NCBI GenBank assembly: GCA_905193395.1 | Contig: CAJJOO010000137.1 | Span: 1-5,009 of the forward strand | Origin: an uncultured Porphyromonadaceae bacterium | GTDB lineage: Bacteria; Bacteroidota; Bacteroidia; Bacteroidales; Muribaculaceae | Direction: 5' to 3' | Length of the DNA stretch: 5,009 nucleotides | Shown: one piece after another, positions 1 through 5,009 of the stretch | Layout of the letters: each line of letters opens with the position of its first letter | Numbering within the stretch: the first letter of the stretch is position 1 | Position numbers and translations under genes: made by a program | Notes under the pieces: model-generated | What the model was told of the DNA's origin: nothing | The model's input: only the letters and a program-made list of their open reading frames with translations | Databases searched by the model: none

Positions 1-1040
1 TACTCAGCGCCTTTGTAGGTGCTGTAGTTGCTCAGCGAGATGGCCGAATAGAGGTGGCGGCGGAACTTGCGGGCGGCGAGAACCCACCAATCCTGGATGC
101 CGTCGAAACGGTTGGGCCAGTAGATCTGCGGAGCCATGAAGTCAACGTGGCCGTGAGCGTACCAGTCGATGGGGTCGGAGGCGATAGCCTCGTACTGCCA
201 GTCGCCGTCGAGGGGCTCAAGACCGTAGTCGCGGATGTCGGGAGGGGAAGCCTGGCCGGCAGGGCTGATACCGAAGACGCAGTAGGGCTTGACTTCCTTG
301 ATGAGACGGTAAACACGGCCGATGAGTTCGTTGATGTTGTTGACGCGCCATTCGAGTTGCGAACCGATTGTGGGGTCTTTGGCCTTTGCGGCGGCATAGT
401 CGTCGGCATCGAGTTCGTAGGGGGTGGGATTGGAGTAGAAATAGTCGTCGAAGATGATGCCGTCGACGTCATATTTGACCATGATATCCTTGATTACGTC
501 GCATATGCGCTGCTTTACCTCCTCAAGGGCGGGGTTAAGGATAGTTTCCTTGCCGGGCTGGGAGATGAGCCACTCGGGGTGGGAGTTTTCGTAGTTGAGG
601 TCGCCGCCGTTCTGGCCGTGGGTGTATACGCCGCAATAGCGGTAGGGATTGACCCATGCATAGACCTCGATTCCGCGCTTGTGGCACTCATCAAGGAGGA
701 AGCCGAAGGGATCGAAGGCGGGAGCGGTGCCGCGTTCGGGGGCAACGTTCTTGGACCAGGGCTCGTAGGCGGATTCGTAGGCCGCGTCGCAGTTAGAGCG
801 TACGTGATAGTAGATAACGTTGACGTTGGAGGCCTTGAAATCGTCCAGTTTGGCACACAGGAAGCGTCTGTGAGCCTCGGCATTGTTGGCCATGATAGGT
901 CCGGTGGGCCAGTTGCCGAGATAGGGTGTCGTATAGACGGCGCGATGCTCGCGCAGGTCGGCGGCTTCTGCGGTGGCCGGAGCCAGGGAAGCCATGGCGA
1001 TGGCGGCAGCCAGGCCTGCTGTGAAAAGATTACGTGTCAT
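1..1040 (-). CDS. Secreted GHL10-family glycosyl-hydrolase-like protein (DUF187, PF02638), 3' end cut off by the window
   Basis: This reading frame is open from ATG at 1040 to the left edge (346 codons, no stop), so the C-terminus is missing. Residues 1-27 are a Sec signal peptide with a hydrophobic alanine-rich core and a likely type I cleavage site after ATAEA; there is no lipobox, so it is probably periplasmic or secreted. The rest follows the GHL10 TIM-barrel pattern: NWPT near 43-46, VIYYHVR 75-81, a DAAYES...YEPWS block 85-96, IEVYAWVNPYR 124-134, ILNPA 167-171, DVDGIIFDDYFY 191-202, FGISPAG 256-262 and VDFMAPQIYW 299-308. The acidic residues D198/D199 sit where the family's likely catalytic acids lie. 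Known relatives include Escherichia coli DigH (YddW), which cleaves denuded peptidoglycan glycan strands, and Bacillus YngK. Substrate here is unknown; nearness to Sus-like genes suggests a glycan. The start is set by the signal peptide; the next methionine (residue 16) would destroy it. It is separated from the upstream gene by a terminator, so it probably has its own promoter, though I see no clear one. Confidence 0.9.
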   Translation of the reverse strand, partial: MTRNLFTAGLAAAIAMASLAPATAEAADLREHRAVYTTPYLGNWPTGPIMANNAEAHRRFLCAKLDDFKASNVNVIYYHVRSNCDAAYESAYEPWSKNVAPERGTAPAFDPFGFLLDECHKRGIEVYAWVNPYRYCGVYTHGQNGGDLNYENSHPEWLISQPGKETILNPALEEVKQRICDVIKDIMVKYDVDGIIFDDYFYSNPTPYELDADDYAAAKAKDPTIGSQLEWRVNNINELIGRVYRLIKEVKPYCVFGISPAGQASPPDIRDYGLEPLDGDWQYEAIASDPIDWYAHGHVDFMAPQIYWPNRFDGIQDWWVLAARKFRRHLYSAISLSNYSTYKGAE

Positions 1041-1081
1041 TTAATCGATACGATAATTGTAATTGATAAATGTGTGTGGTT
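1041..1081 (-). promoter_or_regulatory. AT-rich leader of the GHL10 gene; promoter expected but not identified
   Basis: The roughly 40 bases between the terminator T-run and the GHL10 start codon are strongly AT-rich and have no Shine-Dalgarno sequence, as is normal in Bacteroidota, where AT-rich leaders drive initiation. Because a strong terminator lies immediately upstream, a promoter for the GHL10 gene should lie here or overlap the hairpin. I could not find a good match to the Bacteroidota consensus (TTTG near -33, TAnnTTTG near -7); the nearest is a weak TACAATTA stretch. The assignment as a promoter region is inference from context only. Confidence 0.25.
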
Positions 1082-1127
1082 TAAAAAATCGAAGGGAACC
1101 CGCGGCTGCGGGCCGGGGCTCCCTTCG
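1082..1127 (-). terminator. Rho-independent terminator after the PKD lipoprotein gene
   Basis: Read on the minus strand, CGAAGGGAGCCC (1127-1116) pairs with GGGTTCCCTTCG (1101-1090) over 12 base pairs, with a single G-U wobble, and the loop contains a further CGGC/GCCG pairing around CCGCA. It is followed at once by a run of six T (1088-1083). This is a textbook intrinsic terminator acting on minus-strand transcription. The plus-strand side of the hairpin lacks a T-run, so it is one-directional. It lies about 25 bases after the PKD-lipoprotein stop codon and ends the susD-lipoprotein transcription unit. Confidence 0.9.
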
Positions 1128-1151
1128 CTATAAAGAGATTGATTTACGGAA

Positions 1152-2930
1152 TCAGAAGAGTTTGGTCTTGTTGGGGTTAATCACGATGCCAGTACCGAGG
1201 TCGGAAGTGTCGCCATAGTTGGAGAGTTTTCCGGTTTCGGGATCGAAGCAGACGATACCGGCCTTGACGCCCGAAGTGTCACCTGCCAGAGGACGATAGC
1301 AGAAGTAGACCTTGCCGGTTTCATGGTCGACGGCCATCTGGGTAACGTAGAGGCCTTCGATGCCGGTGGTGTTCTCGGGAGCGCAATCCATTGCGATATT
1401 GACCTTGGCGTCGGCCAGAGCGACGGACTGCTGATAGTCGGGGATATCGAACATGAGGAATGCGTTGGCGGGAGTACTGCGGTAAACGAAGAGACGGTTG
1501 TGAGTCTCGTCAACAGCAAAAGTCGAGGTGAATTCGCCCTGAAGAATAATCTTGGACGGCGGAACGTGCTTCTTGGCCTCGGTTTCGCTGGGATATACAT
1601 CGGAGTCGCGGAAGCGGAAGATACCCTGGCCATTGTAGTTTTTGCCAATCCACCACCATCCGTTCTTGTCCTTGTAGATACCGTTGGTGATAGCGCCCCA
1701 GGAGATACCCTGATCCTTGAAGGGGGTATTTTCGTTGGTCATCACGTAGGATGCGCGACGGTTGCTGTCACCGACGCTTTCAACAGCACCACGGGTATTG
1801 CAGTCGAGAGCGGTGAAGCCGGTGTTACGGTCGGAGTAGTAGATCACGCCATTCTGGATGAAACCGCGGAAGGGGTCGTTGAAGGCGGGACCGCCGACGT
1901 TGGTGATGACGAGGTTGACACCGGTACCGTCGGCACGCATGGCAGTCATGTTGCCGTCGCCGAGGACGCCGTTTTCGTCGTTTACATAGTAGTACTGCTT
2001 GCCGGCGTCGAGGATGTAGATCCAGGTTACGTCGGTTGTGCCGGTCGAGGGAGTTTCGGTTTCCTCGCCTTCTTCGTCGTTGCCGGAATCAGCCACGCCC
2101 TGAACGGTGTTGCAGAGGAGGTTGAAGACGGTGGAGCCGGTGGGAACGCCCATATCGTAGGGCATTACCTTGGTACCTTCGGGGACGTTTTCGAGCAGTT
2201 TGATGGCCTTCACGTTGCCGCCGCGCTGAGCGTAGTAGAGTGTAGCGGCGGGTTCGGAGCAGCCTACCTGAACGTTGAGGTAAGCGTCGGCGAGGCGACG
2301 GTTCTCACCGCCATCACGGACGTCGAAGGTGGTAACAATCGAAACGCGCTGCGAACCGATGTTGCGGAACTTGACGGGAGCGGGATAATCGGTAGTACCA
2401 TCCTCGTGTGCCATACCGACGAATTCGGTGACGGGAGTACCGTCGGCATAGGTGGTGCCTTCGGGGAAAGACCACACGTAGCGTACGGGCAGGTTGGAGG
2501 GGTTGGGGAGTTCGAGGTTGAAGGTGAGCGTTGTGTTGTTGAACTCAACGATTTCGGTGCTCTGCTCGGCGACGGTCAGCGTGGGAGTGATGTCGTTGAT
2601 GAGCAGGGGGTATGTGCGTGTACCGACGCCATCGAGGGTGAGGGTCACCTTGTACTGGCCGGCGGTTTCGTACTTGTGGACGGGAGAAACTTCGTCGGAA
2701 GTCGTGCCGTCGCCGAAGTCCCAGTGGAAGTTACCGGTCTTTGCGGAGGTATTGTTGAACTTCACGGGCGAAACGACGTAGTAATCGAGTAGATACTCGT
2801 CGCCGTCTACGTTGTAGGTGAAGTCGACGTCGGCCGACTCAAAGTAGGCGGGGTCGACATATTTCTCGGAACAAGCCGGGAGCGTCGACAGGGCCAGCAC
2901 GGCGATTGCTATCTTATAGAATGTTTTCAT
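1152..2930 (-). CDS. PKD-domain surface lipoprotein with C-terminal propeller-like region
   Basis: 592 aa, complete, ATG at 2930 and TGA at 1152-1154. Residues 1-20 are a lipoprotein signal peptide with lipobox LPAC (lipidated Cys20), so it is anchored in a membrane, probably the outer membrane facing outward as is usual for Sus-locus lipoproteins. Residues about 35-113 form a PKD domain with the hallmark WDFGDGTTSDEVSPVHKY segment followed by GQYKVTLTL. Residues about 130-222 look like a second PKD/Ig-like domain (YVWSFPEGT, then RVSIVTTFDV). Residues 228-592 consist of repeated short beta-type units (TLYYAQRGGNVKAIKL, WIYILDAGKQYYYVND, GVIYYSDRNTGFTALD, RLFVYRSTPANAFLMFDI, GKVYFCYRPLAG, AGIVCFDPETGK), suggesting a beta-propeller-like fold. 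An acidic Gly/Ser/Thr-rich stretch (about 281-298) interrupts it and is probably a loop. No catalytic motif is seen, so glycan or protein binding is more likely than catalysis. It starts 23 bases after the preceding lipoprotein gene and is the last gene before the terminator. Confidence 0.9.
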   Translation of the reverse strand: MKTFYKIAIAVLALSTLPACSEKYVDPAYFESADVDFTYNVDGDEYLLDYYVVSPVKFNNTSAKTGNFHWDFGDGTTSDEVSPVHKYETAGQYKVTLTLDGVGTRTYPLLINDITPTLTVAEQSTEIVEFNNTTLTFNLELPNPSNLPVRYVWSFPEGTTYADGTPVTEFVGMAHEDGTTDYPAPVKFRNIGSQRVSIVTTFDVRDGGENRRLADAYLNVQVGCSEPAATLYYAQRGGNVKAIKLLENVPEGTKVMPYDMGVPTGSTVFNLLCNTVQGVADSGNDEEGEETETPSTGTTDVTWIYILDAGKQYYYVNDENGVLGDGNMTAMRADGTGVNLVITNVGGPAFNDPFRGFIQNGVIYYSDRNTGFTALDCNTRGAVESVGDSNRRASYVMTNENTPFKDQGISWGAITNGIYKDKNGWWWIGKNYNGQGIFRFRDSDVYPSETEAKKHVPPSKIILQGEFTSTFAVDETHNRLFVYRSTPANAFLMFDIPDYQQSVALADAKVNIAMDCAPENTTGIEGLYVTQMAVDHETGKVYFCYRPLAGDTSGVKAGIVCFDPETGKLSNYGDTSDLGTGIVINPNKTKLF

Positions 2931-2953
2931 GATTTCAAATAGTGTTTAGCCGA

Positions 2954-4018
2954 TTAGTTGACGGTGAGGGTATGGATGTCGTAGGTCTTGCCTTCGTTGC
3001 CGTTGGTGTCGTAGGCGCGGAACTGGGCGTTGAGCGAGAAAGCGCGCGAGAAGTCGACCTTGTAGCAAGCGTTGGCGGTGTCGTAAATCCAGTCCTGGAA
3101 GGGAATCTGGACGAGGAGGGCGCGGAACTTGGGCAACCATTCGGTGCGGACGGACGAAACGATTGCACCGGCATTGTCGTCGTAGCGGCAGAATACCCAG
3201 GGAGCGGATTTGTAGACGGGATAGGTGGGAACTTCGGTGAAGGTTTCGTTTTCCTCGATGGAGATTTCGTTTACAACGTTTACACCGTCGACAACGGTAT
3301 AGTAGTAGTAGCCTACGATAGCGTCGTCAGAGGCCTCGGTGGTTGAGAACCATTTGTCGCTCTTGTCGGCTTCGGGCTGTTCCTGGTCAACTTCGGGGAA
3401 ACCCTGTGCGACGAACTGCTCGTTGGTGAAGCCGTAGGAGATGTAGATGGCGCGGAGGGCGTTGTAGTAGGAAGGAGCGGTAGCCTCGTCGGTGAGGTAA
3501 CCGATCACGACCTTGAGGAAAGCCTCGGCAAAGCCGGCGGGATAGTAGGAATCGAAGTTTTCCTGGTCCCAGGCGGTGATGTCGGCCCAGCGTACGGGAG
3601 CGAGAGTGCGGGAAACGGGCACTACGCCGTCGAGGATGAATTCGTGGCCGGACCATTTAGCGGCCGAGTGGGGGAAGGTGGCCATGGACTGCCAAGTGCG
3701 GACGGTGTCGGTGAGTGTAGCCTTGTGGGTGTAGCCCAGCGAGGCGCCGCCGAGTTTGCATGTCACGCTGGCTTCCTCGCTGCGGACAATCTGATACCAG
3801 ACTTCACTGTGGTCGGGGGTGACGCCGGGGGCGACAGAGTATTTGCCCTGGAAGCCGAAGGAGTCGCCGGCCTTGACTACGGTAGAGTTGACCTGCCAGT
3901 AGGTTGCGGGGACTTCCTGGCCGACGGAAGCGGCGTCGTTGATGATGTCGTGCTTAGCGCAAGACGAGAGCATCAGAGCACCAATAGCCAGGAGGCTTGC
4001 TTTATATTGAAATTTCAT
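2954..4018 (-). CDS. SusE/SusF-position lipoprotein of unrecognised family
   Basis: 354 aa, complete, ATG at 4018 and TAA at 2954-2956. The signal peptide ends in the lipobox LSSC (Cys20 lipidated), so this is a membrane-anchored lipoprotein. After a short linker (AKHDIINDAA), residues about 36-145 read as a beta-rich Ig-like domain (TYWQVNSTVVKAGDSFGF, SEVWYQIVRS, KWSGHEFILDGVVPVS). Residues about 150-210 look mainly helical (FAEAFLKVVIGYL, YYNALRAIYISYGF), followed by a charged Gln/Glu/Asp-rich stretch at 209-222. The C-terminus (about 270-354) returns to beta character, ending with FSLNAQFRAYDTNGNEGKTY and DIHTLTVN. No enzyme motif is visible. It lies 42 bases after the susD-like gene and 23 before the PKD lipoprotein gene, exactly where SusE/SusF-type surface glycan-binding proteins are encoded. 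Role as an accessory glycan-binding lipoprotein is inferred from position and export signal only; I do not recognise a named family. Confidence 0.85.
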   Translation of the reverse strand: MKFQYKASLLAIGALMLSSCAKHDIINDAASVGQEVPATYWQVNSTVVKAGDSFGFQGKYSVAPGVTPDHSEVWYQIVRSEEASVTCKLGGASLGYTHKATLTDTVRTWQSMATFPHSAAKWSGHEFILDGVVPVSRTLAPVRWADITAWDQENFDSYYPAGFAEAFLKVVIGYLTDEATAPSYYNALRAIYISYGFTNEQFVAQGFPEVDQEQPEADKSDKWFSTTEASDDAIVGYYYYTVVDGVNVVNEISIEENETFTEVPTYPVYKSAPWVFCRYDDNAGAIVSSVRTEWLPKFRALLVQIPFQDWIYDTANACYKVDFSRAFSLNAQFRAYDTNGNEGKTYDIHTLTVN

Positions 4019-4060
4019 AATAGGATTCTGAAATAAAGTATTGTGATTACGATATAAGGA
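4019..4060 (-). other. Short intergenic leader between susD-like gene and lipoprotein gene
   Basis: These 42 bases are AT-rich, carry no hairpin with a T-run and no Shine-Dalgarno sequence before the ATG at 4018. The spacing and lack of a terminator support co-transcription of the susD-like gene with the following lipoprotein gene. AT-rich leaders of this type are usual translation-start regions in Bacteroidota. Confidence 0.5.
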
Positions 4061-5009
4061 TTATTCGGCCGTGAGCGAGGTACGTACACCGTAGTCCTGA
4101 GCCCAGTTCATGGGTTTGAGGAGCCACTTGTGGTTCATGGCGGCGCCGAGGCGTTCGAGTTCGGCGGCATTGTATTTTTCCTCGGTTTCGGGGTCGTAGT
4201 TGATACGCTGGATCCAGGTAACCTCCTGCTGGTCGTTTGTCAGACCGTCTACGAAGTAGGGCTTGTAGAGGTTGTAGGGACGACGGAGCGTGGGATAGAT
4301 GATTTCGTTAGCATCACCGATACCGTAGTTGTTGCGGTTGTTGGAGAAGTGGTAGCGACGCATGTCGGTCCACTGTTCGGGCTGCATGTACATGGCGATG
4401 TACTTCTGGATCATGAGGTCCGAGAGAGAGAATTCGGAGGGATTGAAGAACCAGTGGCCCTGGCCGTTCTTGGAGCAGGCCTTGAAACGGATGGTCTTGT
4501 TGTCGGGATCCTGTCCGTCGACGTCGTCGAGGAACGCCTGGACGTAGAGTTTCCACCAGCGGTCGCCCACGGATTCGGGAGCTGGGTTAGCGTCGGAGTA
4601 GGGATAACCGCCGTTGTCGGCCAGATAGCGTTCGAGGTGACGTTCGATGTTCTTTTCGGTTGCTTCGCGGACGAGTGCGCAGGCCGTAGCCTTTTCACCC
4701 AGCCAGTAGTAAGCCTCGGCCTTGATGAAATAGAGTTCCTCCATTGTGAAGAGGGGGTTGTAGGCGTTTGCGGGATTTGCCGCTACCGCGAGTGAAGCGG
4801 CGTGTGCGAATTTGTTGTTATTGCCGACAACGAAGGTGTCGAAGGTATACTTTGGGTTCAGATTTGCATTTTCTACATTTGCACTGTTGTCAGCATGGTT
4901 GACGGAGGCGAACATCTTTTTATTTTCCAGATTGTGCGCCTGCTCCGGAGCCAGCAGCTCGATCTCATATTCTGTTCCGGTAACCTCTGCAATAGCTACA
5001 TTGAGCGGA
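4061..5009 (-). CDS. SusD/RagB-family outer-membrane protein, C-terminal part, fused in frame behind a foreign DnaA fragment
   Basis: One frame is open from the right edge (first full codon at 5008) to TAA at 4061-4063, 315 codons. Only about 228 residues, from near 4757 to 4064, are SusD-like: [20 protein letters not shown] (4747-4688) is the typical SusD helix with FIKAEA, and [14 protein letters not shown]...[10 protein letters not shown] (about 4426-4346) is the conserved C-terminal helix with the MRRY motif, followed by [11 protein letters not shown]. SusD proteins are lipoproteins that sit as a lid on the SusC TonB-dependent transporter and bind glycan at the cell surface; they are usually 500-600 aa. 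Here the signal peptide and most of the N-terminal TPR helices are absent, replaced by DnaA sequence. An ATG at 4915 gives an apparent complete 284-aa gene, but that codon lies in the DnaA linker and is not a credible susD start. The neighbouring lipoprotein genes downstream fit a Sus-type operon. SusD identity is sure; the fused form is probably an artefact. Confidence 0.85.
   Translation of the reverse strand, partial: PLNVAIAEVTGTEYEIELLAPEQAHNLENKKMFASVNHADNSANVENANLNPKYTFDTFVVGNNNKFAHAASLAVAANPANAYNPLFTMEELYFIKAEAYYWLGEKATACALVREATEKNIERHLERYLADNGGYPYSDANPAPESVGDRWWKLYVQAFLDDVDGQDPDNKTIRFKACSKNGQGHWFFNPSEFSLSDLMIQKYIAMYMQPEQWTDMRRYHFSNNRNNYGIGDANEIIYPTLRRPYNLYKPYFVDGLTNDQQEVTWIQRINYDPETEEKYNAAELERLGAAMNHKWLLKPMNWAQDYGVRTSLTAE
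4745..4760. other. dnaA/susD chimeric junction
   Basis: DnaA similarity continues through Asn-Pro-Leu-Phe (codons at 4759-4748), and SusD similarity starts at Pro-Leu-Phe-Thr-Met-Glu-Glu, a common SusD wording. The bases CCCCTCTTC (4756-4748, minus strand) can therefore belong to either parent, which points to a join through a short shared sequence. The exact breakpoint cannot be placed inside this stretch from sequence alone. Confidence 0.8.
4748..5009 (-). pseudogene. dnaA: dnaA fragment of Bacillota/Clostridia type (end of domain I, linker, start of AAA+ domain)
   Basis: The minus-strand frame reads [19 protein letters not shown] (end of DnaA domain I), a short variable linker rich in Asn/Ala, then [18 protein letters not shown] and [20 protein letters not shown]. 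This last block is the near-invariant entry to the DnaA AAA+ domain, normally followed by a few residues and the Walker A sequence GGVGLGKTH. Here it is cut about four codons short of Walker A and continues as SusD. DnaA is the ATP-dependent replication initiator; this piece has no ATPase or DNA-binding domain and cannot work. The form [13 protein letters not shown] is that of Clostridia; Bacteroidota DnaA usually has an NPNYTF...CNRLARSAG pattern. GC is 97 of 209 (46%) in 4801-5009 against 69 of 120 (58%) in two lines of the susD part. The upstream part lies outside the window. I call it a broken gene fragment, most likely joined by a chimeric assembly or amplification event. Confidence 0.88.

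Noticed and set aside
1041..1081. Bacteroidota promoter (TTTG / TAnnTTTG) before the GHL10 gene
   Set aside because: Only weak partial matches are present, so I kept it as a low-confidence leader region and did not call a specific promoter.
54..1133. 359-codon open frame on the plus strand, antisense to the GHL10 gene and crossing the terminator
   Set aside because: It has the same Val/Gly-rich shadow composition and runs through the hairpin; the minus strand encodes a convincing GHL10 protein with a signal peptide.
1323..2792. 489-codon open frame on the plus strand, antisense to the PKD lipoprotein gene
   Set aside because: Its protein is an extremely Val/Gly/Asp/Glu-rich sequence without any domain, typical of the antisense shadow of a GC-rich gene. 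The opposite strand encodes a protein with a lipobox and a clear PKD domain.
2931..2953. Possible promoter or terminator between the two lipoprotein genes
   Set aside because: The gap is only 23 bases with no hairpin; it is best read as an intra-operon spacer.
4130..4795. 221-codon plus-strand open frame over the susD/dnaA region
   Set aside because: It is antisense to two recognisable proteins, has no domain, and crosses the chimeric junction, so its length is accidental.
4061..4915. A complete 284-aa SusD gene starting at ATG 4915
   Set aside because: The ATG lies in the linker region of the DnaA fragment; there is no signal peptide and the first 56 residues are DnaA, not SusD.
4748..5009. 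A genuine chromosomal dnaA/oriC region next to the Sus locus
   Set aside because: The fragment is oriented so that DnaA would read into SusD and lacks Walker A and everything after it; no DnaA-box cluster was seen, and the sequence type belongs to another phylum.

Overview
The window looks like a piece of a Bacteroidota (Bacteroidales) gut-type genome or metagenome contig carrying part of a polysaccharide-utilisation-style (Sus-like) locus. Evidence: a SusD/RagB C-terminal half, two lipoproteins with clear lipobox cysteines encoded directly behind it, AT-rich leaders without Shine-Dalgarno sequences (usual for Bacteroidota), and a secreted glycoside-hydrolase-like protein. Coding GC is fairly high (about 58% in two hand-counted lines), which would fit Muribaculaceae- or Alistipes-like Bacteroidales better than a low-GC Bacteroides, but genus is inference. 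All real genes lie on the minus strand, so the order of transcription is from high to low coordinates.

Layout in transcription order: (1) 5009-4748, a fragment of the initiator gene dnaA of Bacillota/Clostridia type (end of domain I, short linker, first residues of the AAA+ domain), fused in frame to (2) 4757-4061, the C-terminal part of a SusD/RagB outer-membrane glycan-binding lipoprotein; (3) 4018-2954, a 354-aa lipoprotein in the SusE/SusF position that I do not recognise as a named family; (4) 2930-1152, a 592-aa lipoprotein with a PKD domain, a second PKD/Ig-like domain and a C-terminal propeller-like region; (5) a strong intrinsic terminator at 1082-1127; (6) 1040-1, the 5' part (346 codons) of a secreted GHL10-family (PF02638, DUF187) glycosyl-hydrolase-like protein that runs off the left edge.

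Genes 2-4 are closely spaced (42 and 23 bases) and form one transcription unit, presumably preceded in the real genome by a susC-type TonB-dependent transporter. The expected working model is surface capture of a glycan by SusD and the two accessory lipoproteins and import by SusC. The GHL10 protein, set apart by the terminator, may be a hydrolase for the same substrate or an independently expressed cell-wall glycan hydrolase. The substrate cannot be read from the sequence.

The most unusual point is the dnaA-susD junction near 4748-4757. The dnaA part has the signature of a different phylum and a lower GC (97 of 209 bases, 46%, in 4801-5009), and it stops just before the Walker A motif. A chimeric assembly or amplification product is by far the likeliest explanation; the fused protein should not be accepted as a real gene product without read support. 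I found no RNA genes, CRISPR, insertion sequences or other mobile elements.
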